Assembly (NCBI RefSeq): GCF_900091595.1
Contig: NZ_FMCW01000029.1
Location: forward strand, 1 to 64,000
DNA length: 64,000 nucleotides
Origin: Micromonospora haikouensis
GTDB lineage: Bacteria; Actinomycetota; Actinomycetes; Mycobacteriales; Micromonosporaceae
Direction of reading: 5' to 3'
Shown here: piece by piece, positions 1 to 12,300 of the stretch
How the letters are laid out: each line of letters opens with the position of its first letter
How positions within the stretch are numbered: position 1 is the stretch's first letter
Notes under the pieces: model-generated
Seen by the model: only the letters and a program-made list of their open reading frames with translations
What the model was told of the DNA's origin: nothing
Databases searched by the model: none
Program-made: the position numbers and the translations under genes

Positions 1-2729
<2,729 letters not shown>

Positions 2730-2864
2730 CAACCTGACCCATCGCGGTGGCCGGCGGAGACCTGACGTAGGCGACGGGACGAATGCGCGAATTCCTCAGG
2801 CCAGATCGGTTCTACGTCCTTTGCACAATGCGGCCGGCAGCCCCCGGGTCCCCTCTGCCGGGGA

Positions 2865-2900
2865 AAGCTATGGCGTCGCGATGACCTGCGACAACCCCTA
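2865..2900 (-). promoter_or_regulatory. Putative activator-dependent promoter of the left PKS gene
   Basis: Read on the minus strand, TAGGGGT (2900-2894) is followed after 23 nt by TAGCTT (2870-2865), a plausible -10 hexamer (TANNNT). There is no recognisable -35. The same layout occurs at three other promoters of this cluster. The leader to the ATG at 2729 would be about 130 nt. The assignment is inferred from the shared layout. Confidence 0.5.
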
Positions 2901-2918
2901 ACCCGCGCGGCGGTCCGC

Positions 2919-2953
2919 TAGGGGTGGCCGCCCCCGGTGGATCCGATTAGCGT
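2919..2953 (+). promoter_or_regulatory. Putative activator-dependent promoter of the thioesterase gene
   Basis: TAGGGGT (2919-2925) is followed after 22 nt by TAGCGT (2948-2953). With the box at 2894-2900 it forms a perfect 7-bp inverted repeat with an 18-nt spacer, so one regulator could serve both divergent genes. The hexamer lies in CGATTAGCGTCC, which recurs almost unchanged upstream of the AHBA synthase gene. Confidence 0.5.
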
Positions 2954-3015
2954 CCTTTTGATCGCACCGGTGCCGGCGGATCCCGGCACCACCGCTGGAA
3001 GGACCGCGTGTACGC

Positions 3016-3774
3016 ATGACCGACTCAGACAACGGCCTGTGGGTCCGCCGGTTCCACCCGGCGCCGGCCGGGGCGCGGCGGCTGGTGTGCCTGCCGCACG
3101 CCGGTGGGTCCGCGAGTTTCTACTTCCCCGTGTCGCGGGCGCTGTCGCCGGCCGTGGAGGTGCTCGCGATCCAGTATCCGGGGCGGCAGGACCGCCGCCA
3201 GGAGCCGTGCGTGGACAATCTGCCGGAGCTGGCCCGGCAGGTGTTCGGGGTGCTGCGGCCGTGGCTGGACCAGCCGCTGGCGATCTTCGGGCACAGCATG
3301 GGCGCGACGCTGGGCTTCGAGGTGGCGCGGCTGATCGAGGCGGAGACGGGCGCGTCGGCGGCGCACCTGTTCCCGTCCGGGCGGCGGGCCCCGTCGTGCC
3401 CCCGGCACGAGACGGTGCACCTGCTCGACGACGAGGGGCTGCTCGCCGACGTACGCAGGCTCAGCGGCACGAACTCGGCGGTGCTCGGCGACGCGGAGCT
3501 GCTGCGGGCGGCGCTGCCAGCGATCCGCAACGACTACCGGGCGGCGGAGACGTACGAGTACACGCCGGGGCCGAAGCTGGGCTGCCCGGTGACGGTGTTC
3601 ACCGGCGACGCCGACCCGAAGACGACGGTCGACGAGGCGCGGGCGTGGGAGCGGCACACGACGGGCGCGTTCGACCTTCAGGTGTTCCCGGGTGGGCACT
3701 TCTTCCTGGCGCAGCACCAGCCGGCGATCCTGCGTACGATCTCGGCGGCTCTGGCGCGTACGCCGGTGTCCTGA
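3016..3774 (+). CDS. Type II thioesterase (RifR-like editing hydrolase)
   Basis: This 252-residue alpha/beta hydrolase has the family's usual length. LPHAGGS lies near residue 26, the nucleophile elbow GHSMG at 92-96 (Ser94), and a late GGHFFL carries the likely catalytic His. Stand-alone type II thioesterases remove aberrant acyl groups from PKS carrier proteins and restore stalled modules. It is transcribed divergently from the adjacent PKS gene and shares the inverted TAGGGG box pair, which ties it to this cluster. The ATG at 3016 is the first in-frame start matching the family N-terminus. Confidence 0.92.
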   Translation: MTDSDNGLWVRRFHPAPAGARRLVCLPHAGGSASFYFPVSRALSPAVEVLAIQYPGRQDRRQEPCVDNLPELARQVFGVLRPWLDQPLAIFGHSMGATLGFEVARLIEAETGASAAHLFPSGRRAPSCPRHETVHLLDDEGLLADVRRLSGTNSAVLGDAELLRAALPAIRNDYRAAETYEYTPGPKLGCPVTVFTGDADPKTTVDEARAWERHTTGAFDLQVFPGGHFFLAQHQPAILRTISAALARTPVS

Positions 3775-3791
3775 CCACAGTGGTTCGTGGC

Positions 3792-3822
3792 GCGGCCCCC
3801 GCCGGACACCGGCGGGGGCCGC
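3792..3822. terminator. Bidirectional hairpin terminator
   Basis: A perfect 14-bp stem (arms 3792-3805 and 3809-3822) with a 3-nt loop, almost entirely G/C, lies between the convergent thioesterase and methyltransferase genes. There is no U-tract, as is common in high-GC actinomycetes. Confidence 0.75.
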
Positions 3823-3829
3823 GTCGGTG

Positions 3830-4717
3830 TCACGGCTTGTGCGCGACGGCGATGACGTAGTCGAGCAGCGCGAGTTCCTTCTTGATGAGCGTCTCGTCGC
3901 GCCAGTGGTTGGCCATGCCCTTGACGGCGCTGCGGTCGGCCTCGGCCTGGAACGCGGGGTCGGACGGGCGGCTGGCCTGGAACCGCCGCCAGCCCTCCCA
4001 GGTGCGGTCCTGGATGGACTGCACGTCGGCGTTGGCGAAGCCGGCGGCGGTGAGCTGCTCGGCGTAGCCGGCGCGGTCGTGCCAGTTCTCGTCGGGGATG
4101 CTGAACTTGATGAAGCTCAGCGGGCCCGAGTTGATCGACATGCGGGCGGTGTCGTTGCTGAGCGGGATGATGTCGGCGGTGGCGAGGGTGCCGCCGGGCT
4201 TGAGCACCCGGAACGCCTCGGCGAAGAAGGCGCTGCGCGGATAGAAGTGGAACGCCGACTCCAGGGCGACGACCCGGTCGAAGGTGCCGTCGGCGAAGGG
4301 CAGGGCGAGGGCGTTGCCGAGCTGGAACTCGGCCTGCTCGGCCAGGCCCTCGCGGCGGGCGCGCTGCTGGGCGTGCTCGACGTGGCGGGGGGTGACGTTG
4401 ATGCCGTGCACCTTGGCCACGCGGCGCTCGCGCAGCCAGGCGAAGTCCTGGTCGCCGTAGCCGAAGCCGACGTCGAGGACGGTGTCGTCGGGCTTGAAGC
4501 CGGCCGCGTCGGCGAGCTTCATCGCCAGCGCCTCACCGGCCACGTCGAGGCTGGTGACGCCGTCCTCCCAGTAGCCGACGTTCATGTAGCGGGTGGTGCG
4601 GGCGGCGAACTCCACGTTCGGGGACTGGATCTCGTAGAAGCGGCGGACCCGGGTCACCGGGTCCTTCGTGGCCAGGGTGCGGATGACCCGGCCGAGGGTG
4701 CGGAGGTTCTCCAGCAT
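3830..4717 (-). CDS. SAM-dependent class I methyltransferase (post-PKS tailoring)
   Basis: This 295-residue protein has the SAM-binding motif VLDVGFGYGDQD at about residues 80-91, an acidic strand 2 region and the post-motif FRVLKPGGTL. It resembles the small-molecule O-methyltransferases that act on macrolides and ansamycins (EryG-like, Rif-Orf14-like). The start is supported by AAGGAG just upstream of the ATG at 4717. It lies 23 nt downstream of the flavin hydroxylase gene on the same strand, so the PKS, hydroxylase and methyltransferase genes probably form one transcript. The target hydroxyl cannot be read from sequence; a ring or benzylic oxygen is plausible. Confidence 0.85.
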   Translation of the reverse strand: MLENLRTLGRVIRTLATKDPVTRVRRFYEIQSPNVEFAARTTRYMNVGYWEDGVTSLDVAGEALAMKLADAAGFKPDDTVLDVGFGYGDQDFAWLRERRVAKVHGINVTPRHVEHAQQRARREGLAEQAEFQLGNALALPFADGTFDRVVALESAFHFYPRSAFFAEAFRVLKPGGTLATADIIPLSNDTARMSINSGPLSFIKFSIPDENWHDRAGYAEQLTAAGFANADVQSIQDRTWEGWRRFQASRPSDPAFQAEADRSAVKGMANHWRDETLIKKELALLDYVIAVAHKP

Positions 4718-4740
4718 GTCACTCCTTGCGCAGCAGGTGG

Positions 4741-6354
4741 TCAGGGTTGCGGCACCCGGGCGGAGACCTGCTGGCGCAGGTCGTCCACCAGGGCGGCCAG
4801 GCCGGTGGGGCCGGCGGCGACGCCGAAGACGTAGAAGTCGGGCCGGACCAGCACGGCGTCGGCGTCCGCGCCGGCCAGGTAGGTGAGGTAGACGCCGTCG
4901 AGGTCGACGACGTCGGTGCCGGCCGCGTCGGCGTCGGCGGGCATCGCGGGTGCGTCGGCGGGACGGACGGTGACCCGGCGGACGTCGAGGGCGTCGAGGA
5001 ACGCGGTGGCGGCGTCGTCGAGGGCGGCGGCCGGATCGCCCCCGGCGGCCGGGTCGGCGCAGGTGATCAGCACGAAGCCACCGCCGACGACGTCGTCGAA
5101 GCGCCCGGTGCGCCCGCCGGCGGCCACCCGCCCCTGGGGTACGGGGTCGCCGGCTCGCGGGGCGGGCGTGCCGTCGGGGCGGCGGTGCAGCGCCCCGTCG
5201 ACGATGGCCTCGCGCAGCGACCGGGCGTGCTTGGCCTGGGTGCGGCGGCGCAGCGCGGCGAGCATCACCGAGTCGCGGCCGGCGGCCTGCTTCGGGTCGG
5301 TCTCGCAGATCACCTTGCCGGAGTCGATGGACATGCGGATGGCGTGCTGCACGTGCGCCTTGCGTTCCACCTCGTACGTGTCGAGCAGGGTGGCGTCGGC
5401 GAGTCCCCGGCGCACGAGGTCCAGCTTCCAGGCCAGGTTGATGACGTCGCGGAAGCCGGAGCTCATGCCCTGGCCGAGGAAGGGCGGCATGACGTGGGCG
5501 GCGTCCCCGGCGAGGAACACCCGCCCGGAGCGCCACGTGTCGGCGTAGCAGGCCTGGGTGGTGTAGACGCCGTACCGGTCGAGGCGGGCGGTGGCGGGGG
5601 TGATGTCGAACAGGCCGAGCAGCCGCCACACGCTGGCCTCGGTCTGGAACTCCTCCAGGGTCTCCCCCGGCACCCGCATGAACTCCCACCGCCGGTGGTC
5701 GGGGCCGGCGGAGACGGCGGTGCGGGGGCGGGCCGGGTCGCAGATCTGCAGGTTGTTGGGCTTGAACTCGACGGGCTCGTTCAGCACGACGTCGCAGACC
5801 AGCCAGTCGTAGCCGAACCCGAGGTCGGTGATGGTCGCGCCGAGCCAGCGGCGGACGAAGCTGTTGGCGCCGTCGCAGCCGAGCACCCAGTCGGCGGTGA
5901 AGGTGCGGGGCGTGCCGTCGGCGTCGACGGCGGCCACCTCGACGTGGTCGCCGTGGTCGGCGAGGTCGGTCACCTCGACGCCGCGCAGCACCCGTACGCC
6001 GGGCAGGGCCGCGCCGCGCGCGGCGAGGGCGGCCTCCAGGCCGGGCTGGTAGAAGGAGATCGAGTCGGGCCAGCCCGTCGGGCCGTCCTCGGCGACCTTG
6101 ACGTGCAGCAGGGTGCGACCGAAGCCGTTCTTCCAGGTGTATTCGCCGGACAGCTCGCACACCGGGTCGAGGGTGTCGCCGAGGTCGCAGGCGGCGAGGA
6201 CGCGGCTGGCCTCGCCGTCGTAGGAGACGGCGCGGGGCATGCTGTAGGGGGTGGCCCACTTCTCCACCACCTGCACGGTGAAGCCGCGCTGGGCGAGCAG
6301 GATCGCCGCCACCTGGCCCACCGGGCCGTAGCCCACGATCAGTACGTCGGTCAT
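4741..6354 (-). CDS. FAD-dependent aromatic ring hydroxylase (MhpA / Rif-Orf19 / GdmM-like)
   Basis: This 537-residue flavoprotein monooxygenase has an N-terminal Rossmann motif VLIVGYGPVGQ, a CDGANS motif in the middle and GDAAHVMPPFLGQG for FAD ribityl binding, followed by a thioredoxin-like C-terminal region. It resembles 3-(3-hydroxyphenyl)propionate hydroxylases, the family that includes Rif-Orf19 and GdmM, which oxidise the aromatic core of ansamycins. Here it would hydroxylate the AHBA-derived ring towards a hydroquinone or quinone. The ATG at 6354 immediately precedes the FAD motif, and the gene starts 35 nt after the PKS stop, consistent with co-transcription. The exact ring position and timing are unknown. 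Confidence 0.88.
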   Translation of the reverse strand: MTDVLIVGYGPVGQVAAILLAQRGFTVQVVEKWATPYSMPRAVSYDGEASRVLAACDLGDTLDPVCELSGEYTWKNGFGRTLLHVKVAEDGPTGWPDSISFYQPGLEAALAARGAALPGVRVLRGVEVTDLADHGDHVEVAAVDADGTPRTFTADWVLGCDGANSFVRRWLGATITDLGFGYDWLVCDVVLNEPVEFKPNNLQICDPARPRTAVSAGPDHRRWEFMRVPGETLEEFQTEASVWRLLGLFDITPATARLDRYGVYTTQACYADTWRSGRVFLAGDAAHVMPPFLGQGMSSGFRDVINLAWKLDLVRRGLADATLLDTYEVERKAHVQHAIRMSIDSGKVICETDPKQAAGRDSVMLAALRRRTQAKHARSLREAIVDGALHRRPDGTPAPRAGDPVPQGRVAAGGRTGRFDDVVGGGFVLITCADPAAGGDPAAALDDAATAFLDALDVRRVTVRPADAPAMPADADAAGTDVVDLDGVYLTYLAGADADAVLVRPDFYVFGVAAGPTGLAALVDDLRQQVSARVPQP

Positions 6355-6389
6355 CGCCGTCCCCCCGGGTCCGCGCGTCGGGTCGGGCG

Positions 6390-9300
6390 TCACAGCCCGA
6401 GTTCCGTGTCGATCAGGCTGAAGATCTCGTCGTCGCTGGCCTGGTCGAGGTCCAGGTCCAGGTCGTGGTCGGTGGCGGACGCGCCGCGCATGGTGCGCCA
6501 CTTGGCGACCAGCACCTCCAGCCGGGCCGCGACCTGGGTGTGCAGCTCCGCCTCGACGACCGTCTCGGCCAGGGACCGTTCCAGGCTCTCCAGCTCGGCG
6601 AGGATGGCCGGCGCGGCCTGGCCGCCGTCGGGCACGAGCTGGGCGCGCAGGAAGCCGGCCAGCGCGGTCGGGTCCGGGTAGTCGAAGATGGCGGTGGCGG
6701 GCAGCCGGTGGCCGGTGGCCTCGGTGAGCCGGTTGCGCAGCTCGACGGCGGTCAGCGAGTCGAAGCCGATCTCGTTGAACGCCTGGGCGGGTTTGACGGC
6801 GTCGGTGCTGGTGTGGCCGAGGACGGTGGCCGCCTCGGCGCGGACCAGGTCCAGCAGCAGGGCGGACTGCTCGCCGGTGGTGAGGGCGCGCAGCCGGCCG
6901 GCGAGGTCCCGGCCGCCGGGGGCGGCCTCGGCGCGGGCCCGGGGGCGAGCACGTCGGACGAGGCCGCGCATCAGCGCGGGCACGCTGGCCCGGCCGGCGA
7001 GGGCGGTCACGTCGACCCGGGTGGGCACGAGGTGTTCCTCGGGGGCGGCGAGCCCGGCGTCGAACAGCGCCATGCCCAGGTCGGAGGAGATCGCGAGCTG
7101 CCCGTCGCGGGCGGTGATCCGGGGGTCGGCGCGGTCCAGCTTCGCGGTCATCGTGCTGGCCTGCTCCCACAGGCCCCACGCGTACGACTGGGCAGGCAGG
7201 CCCGCGCCGCGCCGGCGGGTGGCGAGGGCGTCGAGGTAGGCGTTGGCGGCGGCGTAGTTGCCCTGGCCGGGCACGCCGAACACCCCGGCGCCGGAGGAGA
7301 ACAGCACGAACCCGGCGAGGTCGAGGTGGCGGGTGGCCTCGTCGAGGTGCCGGGCGGCGTCCACCTTGGGCGCGAAGACGGTGTCGAGGCGGTCGGGGGT
7401 GAGCGCGGTGACCACGCCGTCGTCGAGGACCCCGGCGAGGTGCACGACGGCGGTGAGCGGACGCTCGGCGGGCACGGCGGCGACGAGCCGGGCCACGGCG
7501 GCGCGGTCGGCGACGTCGGCGGCGGCCACGGTGACGGTGGCACCGAGGGCGGTCAGCTCGGCGGTCAGCTCGGCGACGCCGGGTGCGTCGGGGCCGCCCC
7601 GGCTGGCGAGCAGCAGGTGCCGCACCCCGTGGCCGGTGACGAGGCGGCGGGCGACGAGGCCGCCGAGCAGGCCGGTGCCGCCGGTGAGCAGGACGGTGCC
7701 GTCGGGGTCCCACGGGGCCGGCACGGTGAGCACCACCTTGCCGACGTGCCGGGCCTGCTGGACGTGGCGGAACGCGTCGGGGGCCTGCCGGACGTCCCAG
7801 GCGCGCACCGGCAGCGGGGTCAGCCTGCCGGCGGCGAACAGGCCCATCAGCTCGACGAGCATCCGCTGGGTCTCGTCGGGGTCGACGGTGGTCAGGTCGT
7901 ACGCCTGGTAGGCGACGCCGGGGTGGTCGGCGGCGACCCGGTCGGGGTCGCGCAGGTCGGTCTTGCCCATCTCGACGAACCGGCCGCCGCGCGGCAGCAG
8001 CCGCAGGGACGCGTCGACGAACTCCCGGGCGAGGGAGTCGAGGACGACGTCGACGCCGCGTCCGCCGCTGGTGGCGAGGAAGTGCGGTTCGAAGTCGAGG
8101 GTGCGCGACGAGGCGAGGTGGCTGTCGGGGATGCCCATCGCCCGCAGGGCGGGCCACTTGCCGGGGCTGGCGGTGGCGTAGACGGTCGCGCCGAGGTGGC
8201 GGGCGAGTTGCACGGCGGCCATGCCGACGCCACCGGCGGCGGCGTGCACGAGCACGGACTCGCCGGCCCGCAGCCCGGCCAGGTTGACCAGCCCGTGGTA
8301 GGCGGTGAGGAACACCACGGGCACGGACGCGGCCTGGGCGTACGTCCAGCCGTCGGGCACCGGCGCGAGCAGCCGGCGGTCGGTGACGGCGACGGGGCCG
8401 AAGCAGCCGACGAAGACGCCGAGGACCCGGTCGCCGGGGCGCAGGTCGGTGACGTCCGCGCCGACCTCGGTGACGACGCCGGCGGCCTCGCCGCCGGGCG
8501 GCCCGGGGTCGCCGGGGTAGAGGCCGAGCGCGTTGAGCACGTCGCGGAAGTTGAGGCCGGCGGCGCGGACCCGCACCCGCACGTCGAGGGGCCCGAGGGG
8601 GGCGTCGGCGGCGTCGGTGGGCGCGAGGGTGAGGTTCTCCAGGCTGCCGCGCGCCGTGGTGTCGAGCCGCCAGGCGGTCGCGCCGGCCGGCGGGGTGAGC
8701 GTCGCGGCCTCCACGCGGCGGGCCAGCCGGGGGGCGTACGGGGTGCCGGCGCGCAGCGCCACCTGGGGTTCCGCGACGGCGAGGACGGCGGTCAGCTCAG
8801 CGTCGGTGGGCGGGGTGTCGGCGTCGAGCAGGACGAACCGGTCGGGGTGCTCGGACTGGGCGGTGCGGACGAGCCCCCAGGCGGTGGCAGCGTCGGGGTC
8901 GTCGACCTCGGCGGGGCTGTGCACACCGACCGCGCCCCGGGTGAGCAGCACCAGCGGGGTGGCCGCCCAGCGGGGGTCGGCCAGCCACGCCTGGACGAGG
9001 GCGAGCGCCTCGGCGGCGACGGCCCGCGCCCGGTCGGCCTCCCCCGCGAACGCGTCGGACGCGGCGGGCACGTCAGGCAGATCGGGCGCGCCGGCCGCGG
9101 GGGCGTCGGACCGGCCCAGCGGGGCGAGGACCGCGTCGGGTGGGGCCGCGCCGCCGTCCACGGCGCGGGCGAGCGCCGCCGGGTCGGCGTGGTGCGGGAA
9201 CGCGCCGACGGCCCGGCCGAGCGCGACGACGCGGGCCGGGGTGGGGGTCTCCGGTGCGGCCAGGGGCTGCCAGTCGAGGCGGAACAGCGCGTCGTCGACG

Positions 9301-12300
9301 GCGGCGTCGCGGGTGCCGAGTTCGGCGCGGGAGATGGGGCGCATCGCCAGCGACGCCACCTCGGCCACGGGTGCGCCGGTGGCGTCGGCGACGGTCAGCG
9401 CGATCGCCTGCGGGGCGACCCGGGTGAGCCGGACCCGCAGCGCGGACGCGCCGGCGGCGTGCAGGGCGACGCCGTTCCAGGCGAACGGCAGCAGCAGCCG
9501 GTCGGGGCCGGCGTCGCCGATGCCGCCGAAGTGCGCGGCGTGCAGGGCGGCGTCGAGCAGGGCCGGGTGCAGGTGGTACCGGTCGGCGTCGGCGCGCTGC
9601 CCGGCGGGCAGTTCCACCTCGGCGTACACCTCGTCGTCGCCGGTCCACACGGCGCGCAGCCCCTGGAACGCCGGCCCGTACGCGTAGCCGTCGGCGGCGA
9701 GCCCGGCGTAGAAGCCGGTGAGGTCGGCGGGGCGGGCGTGCGGCGGCGGCCAGGCGGCGAGGCCGGCGGCGGGCGGGGCGGGCTGCGCGGCGGAGAGCGT
9801 CGCGCTGGCGTGCCGCGTCCACGGCGTGCCGGGCGGGGCGTCGGCGGGGCGGGAGTGCACGGCGACGGGGCGACGGCCGGCGTCGTCGGCCGGGCCGACG
9901 GTGAGCTGCACCTGGGAGGCGGCGCGACCCGGTCCCGGGTTGCCGGCGGCGCCGGTCGGGCCGGTTCCGGGGCTGCTGGCGGCGTCGGCGGGCAGCGCGA
10001 GCGGGGCCTCGATGACCAGCTCGTCGAGGACGGGGCAGCCGACCTCGTCGCCGGCGCGCAGGCACAGCTCGACCAGGCCGGTGCCGGGCACCAGCACCGT
10101 CTCGCCGACCCGGTGGTCGGCCAGCCACGCCGGCGCGCCGGCGGCGATCCGGCCGGTGAACAGGTGCCCGCGCGCCTCGGCCAGCGCCACGGACGCGCCG
10201 AGCAGCGGGTGCCCGGCGGCGTCGAGGCCGGCCGCGCCGACGTCGCCGGGGCCGGTGGCGGGCCGGGGCCAGTAGCGGCGGTGCTCGAACGCGTACGTGG
10301 GCAGGTCGACGCGCCGGCCGCCGGCCAGGGCGGGCCGCCAGTCGACGGCGACGCCGCGCACGTGCAGCTGGGCGGCGGAGAGCAGGAACCGGGCCCGGTC
10401 GCCCTGGTCGCGCTGCAGGGAGCCGACGACGACGTGCGGGGTGTCGTGCTCGGCGAGGGTCTCGGTGATGCCGACGGTGAGCACCGGGTGGGGGCTGCAC
10501 TCGACGTACGTGTCGTGGCCGAGCGCGGCCAGCTCCGCCACGGCCCGGTGCAGCTCGACGGGCTGGCGCAGGTTGCGGTACCAGTAGTCGGGGCCCAGCT
10601 CCGGCCCGTCGAGCCAGCGCAGGTCGGTGGTGGAGAACAGCGGCACGGCGGCCGGGCCGGGGCTGATGCCGGCCAGCGCCTCGGCCAGGTCGGCGCGGAT
10701 CCGTTCCACCTGGGCGGAGTGGGAGGCGTAGTCGACGGCGATGCGGCGCACCCGGGCCCCGTCGGCGGCCAGCTCGGCGAGCACCTCCTCGACGGCGGCC
10801 TCCTCGCCGGAGACGACGACGGCGGCGGGCCCGTTGACGGCGGCGACGGCGACGGCGTCGCCGTGGCGGGCGATGCGGTCGCGGACCACGTCGGCGGGCA
10901 GCGCCACGGACGCCATCGCCCCGTGCCCGGCCAGGGCCCGGATCGCGCGGCTGCGCAGCGCCACCACCTTCGCCGCGTCGGGCAGCGAGAGCACCCCGGC
11001 GACGCAGGCGGCGGCGATCTCGCCCTGCGAGTGGCCGACGACGGCCGCGGGCCGCACGCCGTGGGAGCGCCACAGCTCGGCCAGCGACACCATCGTCGCG
11101 AACAGGGCCGGCTGCACCACGTCGACCCGGTCGAGGCTGGGCGCGTCGGGGGCCTGGCGCAGCACGTCGAGCACGGAGAAGCCCAGGTGGGGGCGCAGGG
11201 CCGCGTCGCAGGCGGCCATCCGCTCGGCAAACACGGGTGCCGCATCGAGCAGGTCGAGGCCCATGCCGGGCCACTGGGAGCCCTGACCGGGGAAGACGAA
11301 CACGACCTTCCCGGCGGCGGTGGCGTCGCCGCGTACCAGGTCGGGGTCGGGGCGGCCGGCGGCGAGCGCGTCGAGGGCGGCGGCGACCCGGTCGGGTTCG
11401 GCGGCGACGACCACGGCCCGGGAGTCGAACGCGGCCCGGGTGGTGGCCAGCGACCAGGCCGCGTCGCGGGGCGGCTGGTCGGGGTGGTCGGCGAGGTGGT
11501 CGCGCAGCCGGCGGGCCTGCCCGGCCAGCGCCTCGGGGGTACGCGCGGACAGCAGCCACGGCAGGGCGGCGGGGTCGGCGGGCGGGGCGGGGCCGGGCTG
11601 CGGCTCGGCGGCGACGGCCTCGACGACGACGTGGGCGTTGGTGCCGCTGATGCCGAAGGAGGAGATCCCGGCGCGGGCGGGCCGGTCGGCGCGCGGCCAC
11701 AGGCGGGCCTCGGTGAGCAGTTCCACGGAGCCGGCGGCCCAGTCGACGCGGGTGGTGCGCTGCTGGGCGTGCAGGGTGCGGGGCAGGACGCCGTGCCGCA
11801 TGGCGAGGACCATCTTCAGCACCCCGGCGACGCCGGCGGCGGCCTGGGTGTGCCCGAGGTTGGACTTGACGGAGCCGAGCAGCAGCGGCGGGGCGTCGGC
11901 GGGGCGCTGGCCGTAGGTGGCGAGGATCGCCTCGGCCTCGATCGGGTCGCCCAGCGGGGTGCCGGTGCCGTGGGCCTCGACGGCGTCCACGTCGGCGGGC
12001 GTGAGGCCGGCGGCGGCCAGCGCGGCCCGGATGACCCGCTCCTGGGAGGGCCCGTTGGGGGCGGTCAGCCCGTTGGACGCCCCGTCCTGATTGACGGCGG
12101 TGCCCCGGATCAGCGCGAGGACGGGGTGGCCGCGGCGGCGGGCGTCGGAGAGGCGTTCCACGACGAGCACGCCGACGCCCTCGGACATGCCGAACCCGTC
12201 GGCGTCCTCGGCGAACGCCTTGCACCGGCCGTCGGCGGCGAGGCCGCGCTGGCGGCTGAACCCGGTGAGGCCGGCGGGGCTGGACAGCACCGACACGCCG